A DNA stretch of 64,000 bases from Carnobacteriaceae bacterium zg-C25. Its GTDB lineage: Bacteria > Bacillota > Bacilli > Lactobacillales > Aerococcaceae. Positions within the stretch are counted from its first letter, which is position 1. Each line of letters starts with the position of its first letter. This document shows, in pieces, positions 19,095-28,800 of the stretch. The translations under genes were made by a program, and so were the position numbers. The stretch covers positions 1,054,001-1,118,000 of the forward strand of contig CP072828.1 in assembly GCA_017945845.1 (NCBI GenBank), in the 5' to 3' direction. Below the pieces are notes generated by a model. It was not told the origin of the DNA, made no database searches, and worked only from the letters and a program-made list of their open reading frames with translations.

Positions 19095-19958
19095 ATGAAA
19101 AAATTTAAGCTATTACTTTCTGTTGCAACGGCATTTTTACTTGCTGCTTGCTCAACAACACCAACAAAAACACAAACAACTTGGCAAAAAATTGAAGCTG
19201 CCGGAACGATTAAAGTAGCCACACCTGGAACGCTATATCCAACGTCTTACAAAAACGATCAAAACGCGTTGGTCGGTTACGAAATCGACATGATGAACGA
19301 AATCGCAAAACGATTGAACCTTAAAGTAGAATACACAGAAATCGGTGTTGCTGAAGCGTTAACATCAGTAGATAGCGGAAAAGTTGATATTTCAATTAAC
19401 AATTTCACGCCAACAAAAGAACGTGCGGAAAAATATAATTTATCCGAATCTTACAAATATTCTATCGGTGGGATGATTGTTCGTGCGGACGATTCATCAA
19501 ACATTACGGCTACCGATTTAAGCGACTGGAAAGGCAAAAAAGCTGGTGGTGGCGCAGGAACGACTTTTATGAAAATCACTAAAAAATTGGGTGGAGAGCC
19601 TGTTATTTACGACAACGTTACAAACGACGTTTACTTACGTGATGTTTCAACTGGTCGTACCGACTTTGTGCCAAATGATTACTTTACACAAGTGATTGCC
19701 GTAAAATTAATTACTGAAAAATTCCCAGACATTAAAGTTAAAATGGGGAACGTTAAATATAATCCATCAGAATCTGTTATCATTATGAGTAAAACGGATA
19801 CATCATTAAAAGAAAAAATTGACGGTGTAATTGCTCAAATGAAAGCAGATGGGACATTAAAAGCCATTTCAGAAAAATACTACGCTGGACAAGATTTATC
19901 AAAACCATTAGACAATGTCGAACAATATCCAGTTGTTGATTTTTCTGACGTAGAATAA
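19095..19958 (+). CDS. Amino-acid ABC transporter substrate-binding lipoprotein
   Basis: 287 residues. The signal peptide ends in LLAAC, giving lipidated Cys19. The mature part is a family-3 solute-binding protein with the signature GYEIDMMNEIAKRLN (about residues 56-70). It should capture a polar amino acid or a related compound such as cystine and deliver it to the permease encoded 50 bases downstream. The AAGGAGG site supports the start. Strong promoter upstream; a terminator follows directly. Confidence 0.9.
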   Translation: MKKFKLLLSVATAFLLAACSTTPTKTQTTWQKIEAAGTIKVATPGTLYPTSYKNDQNALVGYEIDMMNEIAKRLNLKVEYTEIGVAEALTSVDSGKVDISINNFTPTKERAEKYNLSESYKYSIGGMIVRADDSSNITATDLSDWKGKKAGGGAGTTFMKITKKLGGEPVIYDNVTNDVYLRDVSTGRTDFVPNDYFTQVIAVKLITEKFPDIKVKMGNVKYNPSESVIIMSKTDTSLKEKIDGVIAQMKADGTLKAISEKYYAGQDLSKPLDNVEQYPVVDFSDVE

Positions 19959-19991
19959 AAAAGCAGGCGAGATAAAGTCTCGCCTGTTTTA
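19959..19991 (+). terminator. Intrinsic terminator between binding-protein and permease genes
   Basis: Arms CAGGCGAGA and TCTCGCCTG with a five-base loop and TTTT directly follow the binding-protein stop codon. It should limit read-through so that the binding protein is made in excess of the permease. Confidence 0.88.
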
Positions 19992-20007
19992 TACATAGGA
20001 GAATGAT

Positions 20008-20676
20008 ATGATTAAATGGGAAGCACTATTCAACCTTGAATTAGCCATCTATGCGATTCCACGCATTTTACAAGGTTTACCTTATACATTAGGGTTATCA
20101 TTAATTGGCTTTATTTTAGGCACGTTTTTCGGATTCTTTATAGCGTTAATGCGCCAATCACGATTACGCGTGTTACGTTATATTGCCGTAACACACATTT
20201 CATTAATGCGTGGTGTGCCATTAATGGTTTTACTATTTTTCATTTATTTCGGTTTACCCTTTATGGGAATACAACTTGATGCCATTAGTGCATCCATTAT
20301 TGCGTTTACAAGTATGTCTAGTGCATACATATCAGAAATTATTCGCTCTGGATTACAAGCCATTGACAAAGGACAATGGGATGCTGCATACGCTTTAGGA
20401 TTGAGTAAAACACAAACCTTTAAATACATTATTATCCCCCAAGCAACACGCATTTGTGTGCCACCAATGACAAATGTTCTTTTAGACATCGTGAAAAGCA
20501 CTTCGTTAACAGCGGCAATTACCGTTCCTGAAATTTTAAATCAAGCCAAATCCATCGGTGGTGCCAAATCAGATTACATGACGGTTTACTTTTGTGTAGC
20601 GCTCATCTATTGGATCATTTGTACAACGTACGCTTTAGGGCAAGCTAAATTAGAAAAGAAATTAGCCATTTATTAA
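20008..20676 (+). CDS. Amino-acid ABC transporter permease
   Basis: 222 residues with about five membrane segments and the EAA loop GQWDAAYALGLSKTQTFKYIIIPQA that contacts the ATPase. It belongs to the HisM/GlnP-type polar amino-acid permeases. GGAG lies upstream of the start. No ATPase gene follows; the next gene is convergent. The ATPase must therefore be supplied from another locus. Confidence 0.9.
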   Translation: MIKWEALFNLELAIYAIPRILQGLPYTLGLSLIGFILGTFFGFFIALMRQSRLRVLRYIAVTHISLMRGVPLMVLLFFIYFGLPFMGIQLDAISASIIAFTSMSSAYISEIIRSGLQAIDKGQWDAAYALGLSKTQTFKYIIIPQATRICVPPMTNVLLDIVKSTSLTAAITVPEILNQAKSIGGAKSDYMTVYFCVALIYWIICTTYALGQAKLEKKLAIY

Positions 20677-20775
20677 CGACTGCATATCATCAATGAATAC
20701 ACATAAACTGATTTAATTTGTTAAAATTGAAATACGCATACCATTTTTCTCATAACTTTTTTATTATGGCTGTAT

Positions 20776-20816
20776 AATTTTAAGGGTTGATGGCATAAGC
20801 CATCAACCCTTAAAAT
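20776..20816. repeat. Dispersed palindrome, copy 2 (best copy; permease/GH20 convergent junction)
   Basis: A perfect inverted repeat with inner arm GGGTTGATGGC, loop ATAA and outer pairs extending through AAGGG and into flanking A/T tracts on both sides. It ends at the GH20 stop codon and should terminate both converging transcripts. Confidence 0.85.
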
Positions 20817-23800
20817 TTATATTTTTGATTTTTTACGTAGTAAATAACCGGCACTTAAACATAACATTAAACCGACTACTTGCCATACAAAATCATTACT
20901 TGCTCCTGTATCTGGTAAATCAGCATGATTATATACTAGCGCATAGATAGAAAAATGCGTTGTACGGAAAACAATACCACCGGATACATTTTCAAAAGGC
21001 ACATCCTCTTTTACTTGATCGTCCTTAATATAATGTACTTTTTGAACACGTTGACGTGTTGGTACAAAAACTTTTGTTTCTCCAGCAATCTGTTCAACTT
21101 GTTGTGTTTTTTTGTTTAACACATAGATATCATAAGCAGTATGAGGTTGAGAACTTAAAGCAGGGATAGCCGCTTTTTCTTTTACGACTAAAACATGTTG
21201 TTCTTTATCGTATTGAGGATTGCTTGCTTGGATACCTGTTTTTTCATCAATCAAGACATGTTCATTTTCTTGCCCTTTATCAAACGCATTTGGTACAGGA
21301 CTTGTTGTACTACTTGTCGTCGTTGATGCTGATTGCGTACTTTGTCCAGATTGTGATGTTGTTTCATTTTGATTTGTTACTGGTGTTGTGACGGAACTTT
21401 CACTTGGTGGTGTTTGAGTGGTTGTATTTGTCGTCACTTCATCATCTGGACGAGTCGTTGTCGTTTGACTACTTTCTGTATTTTGGGCAGTTGTTGTAGT
21501 CGTTGTTGTTTCTGTACTTGTGCTATCTGGTGTTGGCGTTGTTGTTTCTGTACTTGTACTATCCGGTGCTGTCGTTGTTGTTTCTGTACTTGTACCATCT
21601 GGTGTTGGCGTTGTTGCTGGTTGTGTACCTTCTCCAGATTGTGATGTTGTTTCATTTTGATTTGTTGCTGGTGTTGTGACTGGACTTTCACTTGGTGGTG
21701 TTTGAGTGGCTGTACCTGTCGTCACTTCGTCATCCGGCTGAGTCGTTGTCGTTTGACTACTTTCTGTATTTTGGGTAGTTGTTGTAGTCGTAGTTGTTGT
21801 TTCTGTACTTGTGCTATCTGGTGTTGGCGTTGTTGTTGATGGCTCTGCTGGACTTTCATCTTTTAACATGAGACGATGAGTAGCATTATTTAATGCATCA
21901 AGTGCTGTATCAATTTGATCTTTTGTTGCCTGTTCATCATCTAAAACAGCTTGCGCTTCTTGTTGGCGTTTCATTAACTCTTGCCAAGATAAATCAGTAT
22001 AGTCTTCTTGTACATAACTATCATTAACCTCTGAAACTAAATCACGCAGCACTTTTTTCATGTCGTGTTCATATAAAGAAAATTCAGCTGCCGAACCAAA
22101 CCCTGCTTCACCCTCTAATACTTCAACTTTAACATATCGTGCAAGAGAAGGTGCAAATGAAGCAAATTGTTTTGCTTTATCAGGACTAAATCTACCTTCA
22201 TATACCGGTGTATACTCATCAGATTCATTTGTTTTTACAGATAATTTAAATCGTTTAATATACCCATTCGTACCAATTTGTCGAGCAACATAACCAAATT
22301 TATCAATCTCTATTTCTTTTTGCATATCTATTAAAATAGTTGCTGGTAATTCTTGTTTAGCTGGACTCCATTTTGTATGCCAAATCGTATTTAAATCATT
22401 GTCAAAGGCACTTTGAATACGTCCGTCGCTATTTTCATTATCAGTGGATACTGTAAAGTTTGTTGGATCAATCGGATCATCTTGTTCTACCGTTGCTTTT
22501 GCAATAACCAAATCATCTAATAACCCATTTAAAGCATGTGTTTTACTACCTACTCTTGCAGCAGGAACAACAAGTGTCGCAAATTTATTGCCTGTTTGTC
22601 CACGCCCTAAAGTATCTGTTAACACATCATTGACATAAAGTTCCGTTTTGTTTTCGTATCCTTTTATCATGATATGTACCCATTCATTTTTTGGTAAAGT
22701 ATACTCAAATGAATGATCATATCCTTCAAGTGAAATACCCATTTTACCCGTTTCTTTTTGAACGGCTTTTATCGCAACTTTATCAGATTCTAATACAATT
22801 TGTTCGCCTTGTGCATCAGGGTTTAATTTTACCCAAAATGATACAACATTTTTTGGACCAATATGTTGAATTGGTGTATTAAAGTAACTTGTACCACCAT
22901 TTAATTTTAAGGCTTTTCCTTTTTTACCGTCTACATACTCAACATTTTCTGCATTGGTACCATGATAAGCATTTCCTGATGTATCATTTAAATTTTGTTT
23001 ATTGAATGTATATTTTTCAATAGTATCTGTTTTTGATGTCACCTCATGATATGGATTATGATTTGCAGGTTCACCGATTTGTTCAAGCGCTTGTGTAAAG
23101 GTGTTGTAGTCACCCATATCTCTATTTCCCCACAATTTTGTAGCAAGCGTTGGTAAAGCGGCTTGGAAACGTTTATAGACATCGTATTCTGTAATACCGT
23201 TTGCTTCTTGGTCAATTTTATCATTCCAAATTGCAAAGGCACCACCTAACATTTGGCTAGATCCAGCTGGAATCGTAACTGAACCCATTTTATTTGGTTC
23301 CCACGTTTGATATAAATTACGTGTGTTTAAGAAGTCATTGTAATAACCCGCACCTGGAACGATATATAAAGGACCGTCTAATGTATTGATTAATTGATAG
23401 CCAGCTTTATACATGGCACTAGGATTTGCCCAACCTGCATTCCAAATATTCATTTGAACATTTTCGGAACGAACAGGTGTCACTCCAGATTTAGCGGTTA
23501 AACTACCCCATAGTCTTGGTGTTTTATGTTTTTCATGTGAAAAGGCAAGTAAATCGTCTGTGAATTTTCTAAAACTTTCATTATTCCCTTCAAATTCATC
23601 CACCCCAACATGTATAACGCCTGTATCTGCAAATGTAGCATCGTCTCCATCCAAATATTCATTCCAAACATCTTTTACGAATTGTAAAGCAGCTGGATTA
23701 CTTACTTCTAAATGGTCAACCCAACGTCTTACATTATGATTGGTCATGGTTAAATCAGGTCTCACTTTTGTAAAAGCTAATGCATGGGCAGGTGTATCAA

Positions 23801-25790
23801 ATTCTGGAACAACTTGTATACCTTTGCTTTTTGCTTCTTGAATAAATGCTTTAAATTCTGCTTTTGTATAGAATAAATCTTTACTTGTTAAGTCTTGTTT
23901 ATTCAATCCGTTATTACCGCCTTCTTTAATGTCAGACTCTAAACGGAATGCTGAATAAGCACCATAAGGATTATCTGTTGTTTGGTAACGTTCGACATTG
24001 ATAAAATTATCGTTTAAATGCACGTGTAAGTCATTCATTTTGTACCAAGCCATAAGTTTTAATGTATTTCTTAAATGCTCCATACTAATCATTTTACGCC
24101 CAACATCTAATACGAATCCACGAACAGCGTATTTTGGATAATCTCTAGCAAACCCTTTTGGTATTTGTGTAGATTGTTTCAAAAGTTGTAAAAGTGTTTG
24201 TGTAGACCAAAACGCACCTTTCACGTGACTAGCTTCCACACGAATGGCATCATCAATATTCATGAAATAGCCTTCTTCTTTTAAACCACTATTTTCTGGA
24301 TTTAAATAGAAATAAATATCTCCTGGTTGAACATCTGTGCCTTCAACAATATCAATAGCTTTACCCGTTAATTCGGTATAACTTTCTTTAAAACTATTCA
24401 CAACATCTTGTAGCGCTTGTCTATCAGTAGGGTTTACAACAATACGTGTGTTATCTGTTATAGAAAACTCGCCCGTTTTACCTTTCCATTCTGCAATCGC
24501 AGGAACAACAGTTGGTTTGACGTTATCTGTTTCTTCCACTGTATATTGTCCTGGTACCGTAACAGGAATAGCGGCTGTTTCAACACTATCTGCGCCTTTA
24601 GAAATTTTGTAGTTTACCACAACAGGTGTATCGACCAATGGTTTATGTATCGTTAAATCCCGGTCAATAACTTGTTCTAAATCTGCACCAATAAAAGAAA
24701 CCGTATACCCATTTGGTACTTCTGGTAATGTCCACGATGTTGTGTCTGAAGTAATTTCAGGCACTTGTAAGCCATTGGCAACATCTTGAAGTGTGATTTG
24801 TTTTTCGGGAGAAACACTTTCACTATACGCCTCTAATTCCATAATCGAAACGGTTGCCCAGTTAATTGGCTTGTCACTTGTTCGATTTGGTGCACTCGGA
24901 TTAAATTGGTTAATTTGGACTTTAATATAGCGTGCTTGGTGTTTTTGATCGAAATTTATCGTTTCTCTAAAAGCTTCAGGTGCCGCTGTATTATGTTTTG
25001 CTTCTGTCCAATTTTGACCATCTTCAGAGACAAGTATTGTATAATCTTGAGCATTTTTACGTTCCCACTCTAACACAACTGAGCCTACTGTTCTAACTTC
25101 GCCCAAGTCAACTTGTAACCATTTTTGATTTCGTCCCACGGTACTCGCCCATCTTGTATCGATACTACCGTCTGTTGCTTTATTTGCGGATAAACTAGCA
25201 TCTTCATGCCCATTTGCTGTCGCTTCTTTGTGCAACGCTAAATTCGGCAATGTCATTTCTGAAATGACTTGAAATTCGTATACAGAAACCGATGCCCAAT
25301 TGATTGTTCCTCCATCATAATTAGTTACCACCAATCGTACATAGCGTGCTGTTTGCTCTGCGTTTAATCGAACAGTTGTATCTAATTCAACATAGCTATC
25401 ATCTGTTTTTTCATAAACGGATGTATAATCCGTTCCATTTTGAGATACTTCTATACGAAATCCTTTGATATTTTGTCTTTCCCAAGCAATACGAAATTCT
25501 TGAAATGTTCTTTCTTGTCGTAAATCGACTGTTAATATTTTATTCGTTGTTCCTATATTCGTTGACCAACGAGACTGATTACGTTTGACACTTTCTTCTC
25601 TATTGATAATTCCGTCAACAGTTTTATCAGCACCCCAATAGTTTGTTTCCGAATCATTTACCGTTGCCTGTGCATTTAGTGCAACATTTACTTTTTGTGT
25701 AATTGACTCTGTTGCCATAACTCGATAACCATTAACCCCGACTAACAACGATACCACAGACAAAATACTTAAACCTTTTTTTATTTTCAT
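20817..25790 (-). CDS. LPXTG-anchored beta-N-acetylhexosaminidase (GH20) with carbohydrate-binding modules
   Basis: 1657 residues. Order: signal peptide (1-26), two F5/8 type C (CBM32-like) modules (about 30-175 and 180-325), an Ig-like linker, the GH20b and GH20 catalytic barrel (about 430-900) with the Asp731-Glu732 pair in HVGVDEFEG, a LamG-like module (about 950-1110), a third CBM32-like module (about 1120-1250), a FIVAR helix pair, a Thr/Ser-rich stalk with a 96-residue duplication, a pre-anchor module (1503-1624) and the sorting signal LPDTG (1625-1629) with membrane tail. It should remove terminal beta-GlcNAc or GalNAc from host glycans at the cell wall. It starts 11 bases after the GH84 gene and is probably co-transcribed with it. 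Confidence 0.93.
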   Translation of the reverse strand: MKIKKGLSILSVVSLLVGVNGYRVMATESITQKVNVALNAQATVNDSETNYWGADKTVDGIINREESVKRNQSRWSTNIGTTNKILTVDLRQERTFQEFRIAWERQNIKGFRIEVSQNGTDYTSVYEKTDDSYVELDTTVRLNAEQTARYVRLVVTNYDGGTINWASVSVYEFQVISEMTLPNLALHKEATANGHEDASLSANKATDGSIDTRWASTVGRNQKWLQVDLGEVRTVGSVVLEWERKNAQDYTILVSEDGQNWTEAKHNTAAPEAFRETINFDQKHQARYIKVQINQFNPSAPNRTSDKPINWATVSIMELEAYSESVSPEKQITLQDVANGLQVPEITSDTTSWTLPEVPNGYTVSFIGADLEQVIDRDLTIHKPLVDTPVVVNYKISKGADSVETAAIPVTVPGQYTVEETDNVKPTVVPAIAEWKGKTGEFSITDNTRIVVNPTDRQALQDVVNSFKESYTELTGKAIDIVEGTDVQPGDIYFYLNPENSGLKEEGYFMNIDDAIRVEASHVKGAFWSTQTLLQLLKQSTQIPKGFARDYPKYAVRGFVLDVGRKMISMEHLRNTLKLMAWYKMNDLHVHLNDNFINVERYQTTDNPYGAYSAFRLESDIKEGGNNGLNKQDLTSKDLFYTKAEFKAFIQEAKSKGIQVVPEFDTPAHALAFTKVRPDLTMTNHNVRRWVDHLEVSNPAALQFVKDVWNEYLDGDDATFADTGVIHVGVDEFEGNNESFRKFTDDLLAFSHEKHKTPRLWGSLTAKSGVTPVRSENVQMNIWNAGWANPSAMYKAGYQLINTLDGPLYIVPGAGYYNDFLNTRNLYQTWEPNKMGSVTIPAGSSQMLGGAFAIWNDKIDQEANGITEYDVYKRFQAALPTLATKLWGNRDMGDYNTFTQALEQIGEPANHNPYHEVTSKTDTIEKYTFNKQNLNDTSGNAYHGTNAENVEYVDGKKGKALKLNGGTSYFNTPIQHIGPKNVVSFWVKLNPDAQGEQIVLESDKVAIKAVQKETGKMGISLEGYDHSFEYTLPKNEWVHIMIKGYENKTELYVNDVLTDTLGRGQTGNKFATLVVPAARVGSKTHALNGLLDDLVIAKATVEQDDPIDPTNFTVSTDNENSDGRIQSAFDNDLNTIWHTKWSPAKQELPATILIDMQKEIEIDKFGYVARQIGTNGYIKRFKLSVKTNESDEYTPVYEGRFSPDKAKQFASFAPSLARYVKVEVLEGEAGFGSAAEFSLYEHDMKKVLRDLVSEVNDSYVQEDYTDLSWQELMKRQQEAQAVLDDEQATKDQIDTALDALNNATHRLMLKDESPAEPSTTTPTPDSTSTETTTTTTTTTQNTESSQTTTTQPDDEVTTGTATQTPPSESPVTTPATNQNETTSQSGEGTQPATTPTPDGTSTETTTTAPDSTSTETTTPTPDSTSTETTTTTTTAQNTESSQTTTTRPDDEVTTNTTTQTPPSESSVTTPVTNQNETTSQSGQSTQSASTTTSSTTSPVPNAFDKGQENEHVLIDEKTGIQASNPQYDKEQHVLVVKEKAAIPALSSQPHTAYDIYVLNKKTQQVEQIAGETKVFVPTRQRVQKVHYIKDDQVKEDVPFENVSGGIVFRTTHFSIYALVYNHADLPDTGASNDFVWQVVGLMLCLSAGYLLRKKSKI
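21285..21860 (-). repeat. Thr/Ser-rich stalk with 288-bp tandem duplication in the GH20 gene
   Basis: Two near-identical segments are offset by 288 bases (96 codons); for example the stretch at 21346-21360 recurs at 21634-21648. Inside are shorter degenerate units encoding TPDSTSTETT. The duplication is in frame and is a likely site of length variation. Confidence 0.8.
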
Positions 25791-25801
25791 ATTTTTTCCC
25801 C

Positions 25802-28800
25802 TTATTTTTTACGACGTATATAAAGTATTATCCCAATACCTAGTAATAATAAACCAGAACCTAAAACTACCTGTACCCAGTGATTTTGTTCACCCGTATC
25901 CGGTAATTCTTTTGATTGTTCTTTTTGGCGGTTATTTTGTGTACTGCTTTTATCTGTTACTTGTTGTGAAGAGTCACTACTCAAGTGCTCTCTTTGTTTT
26001 GTCATTGTTGCATCTGTCATTTCTTTTGATACAACATTTGTACTTACAGATGTGATTTCGTCTTCTGCTTTTTCTTGTTTTGTCGTTGTTGTTAATGTGG
26101 TTGTTTCTGTTAGATTTGTTTCGGTTTGACTTGTTGTGGTCGTTGGTGCTTCATCTTTCGGTTGTTCCACAGGCACTTCGTCCAGTTTATTTTCATCTGG
26201 TCTGTTTTCGTCTGGTTTATTTCCTTCTGTTTTATTTTCTTCTGGTTCATCCGGTTTAGATGATGTATACACCACACCATATTTACTAAAGTGTGTCGCT
26301 TGGAACACAACTTTATTTTCTTCACGCATGACATCAAATGGTAAACTTTCTTTTTCGTCTTGTTCATTAATATACACGATTTCTGCAACGGTTTTATTTT
26401 CTTTTACATTTAATGTAACTTTAGCTGGTTGTGTAACGGCTACTTTTTCAGTCGTTCCTTTTTTCACGAAATAAATATCATATAAATCGTACTCTTTATG
26501 TGTTTCATCTAAAGTTGAACTTGTCGCTGATTCAATTTTCATCTCTAAATCTTTGATAGCGTCGTCCTCTGGAATTTTAACTACCACATCTGTTGATGCA
26601 TTTGACGTAAATGTATGATATTTTTTTAATTGATTGATTTTCTCTTGTAACGCTTGCACCATTTGGGTGATTTGTTCTGTAGTCGCCTCATCATCTTGTA
26701 ACACACGATTTGCCTCAGTCACTTTTTCTATTAAGGCAGGGAAACCCTCTGCATAATCATTTTCGTTTAAAGTCGCAATTTCTTTTAATAAGTTTTGTAA
26801 TGGTAAACGATTGATGCCATCAGTGGTATACATTTCATAAATAACAGGTCGATTATTTTCTTGCCATGTTAGTTTTACAGTGACAATATCACCTTTATCT
26901 TTTAAGTTAAATGTATTGATACCACCTGTTAATTCACCAATCTCTTGCCAGTAGCCTTCACGATTTTGAACGCTTACTTTTGTATGAGATACTTCATCAT
27001 TTTGAATAACCGTCAAAGTATTATGGAAAGCTGTTTGTGATAAATGATAATGTAACTCTCCTCCAGCTTGTGAGCCTCTAAAAGCTGTATTTAAATGTTT
27101 ATCTACCATGTTTTCTGGTCTGTCAGCATTGCTTACAGCAGGTGTTACATCAAAAGTTGGATTATTGGATGTTTTTAATTCTTCACGGTCATTTAACACA
27201 ATCTCATTAAAGCGTACCCATTTATCATCACCGCTTTTATTTTTCGTTAGCATAACTTTAATATAACGAACAGGTAAATGATTAACATTAGCAGATTTAC
27301 CTAAAACTTGGACTTCTCTATCTGGATAAACACCTTCAATTTCTAAATCATTTTCAGTATCTCCCAATGTTAAAACATCTGTAAAATCTGTACCATTTTC
27401 AGAAACTGAAATTTTACCATGGCGAATATAGTCATGTTCTGAGTCAGATACAATTTGTTTGATTTTGTCTAAAGTAATCGTTTGACCCAAATCGTACACA
27501 ACATATTTTCCTGCTAATTGACTATTTTTAAACCATGCTTTAGTATTCCAATCGCCATCAAATGCCGCTAAAGGATTTTCCATATCCGTAAAGTTTGTAT
27601 CTTTCACTTTCAACGGTAAAACATCATTTGTTTCGACATTAAATTGTTGAATGTCAAATGTTACTGGACTGTCCGTTGTATTTTTTATCACAATATAACG
27701 TACATTCGGAACAGTTTCTAATGTATATGGTTTTAAGTCATCTCTGTTCATTCCTACATAAATTGGTAATTGACTAGTGTGCTCAATAGTCACTCGTTTT
27801 AAAGAGCGAATACGTTGTAAATCCAATCCAATATATTCATTCGGTTGTAATGTCACTTGTGCTTTTGGGTTTAATGTAAATCGTTGTGCGGTTTGTTGTG
27901 CCGGTAATTCTTTTAAGCTCTCAACGTTGGTTTCAATAAGCTGTTGATTGGCTACCGTTGCCACATTAATTTCTCTCATGGCAGCCCATTTTTCTGTATT
28001 GCCACCATTTTTCAAACGAATATAACGTGCTTTTATATTTTGTTGCGTCGCATCGTATCGAACATCTTTTTGATTGTAAAGTGTATCTGTAAATGGTTGA
28101 TACGTCACACCATCAACTGAATATTCAAGTACCGCATTTTTAAAAATATCGTCATTAGATGTTGTTCCCTGTAAAAACGAAATTTCTCCAATACGATACA
28201 CCTCATGTAAGTCAATTCCTAAATACGCATCACGCGGTAATGAATTCCCTGCAATACTGTACCAAACGAATGTATTTGGATTATTATCAAGCATACTTGC
28301 TTCACTACCTTGATAAATATTGTTGAAATGAGACGATTTAATCAACGTAGGTGCTTCTGGTGCAGATGGTGTGTCATCATCTTGTGGCAATACAATTCGT
28401 TTCACTTTATCTGCCATTTTTTCTTTTAAAAATTGCATAAATGGCGTTAAACGTTTTGCACCCGCTTCTACTTTATCTACACTACTAATATTTTGTACAG
28501 TATGTGTTTTTGATAATTCTTCTTGCGTTACAGCTTTGGAATAGGCTAACCATGCTTTTTCTGTATTGTTATCTTCTAAAGCAATTGCACTTTCAATAAA
28601 CGACTGACTTGCTTGCGCAATATTGGCAAGTGTATTTACCCACGGTGCCATTTCTTCTTTTAACCCTTCATTTTCAGCACCATTTAAAAAATCTTGTGTC
28701 GCTTGATACAACACTTGATATTTTTGTATTAAAGCTGCCCCTATTTCTTTTACAGATGTACCATTCCCTACGGCTTGTTGATAAGATGCTATCAAATCTT

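Noticed and set aside
21369-21839. Cys/Trp-rich plus-strand frames resembling a cysteine-rich peptide
   Set aside because: They are antisense to the Thr-rich stalk (ACA/ACT codons read backwards) and repeat with the same 288-base period, so they are by-products of the stalk repeat.
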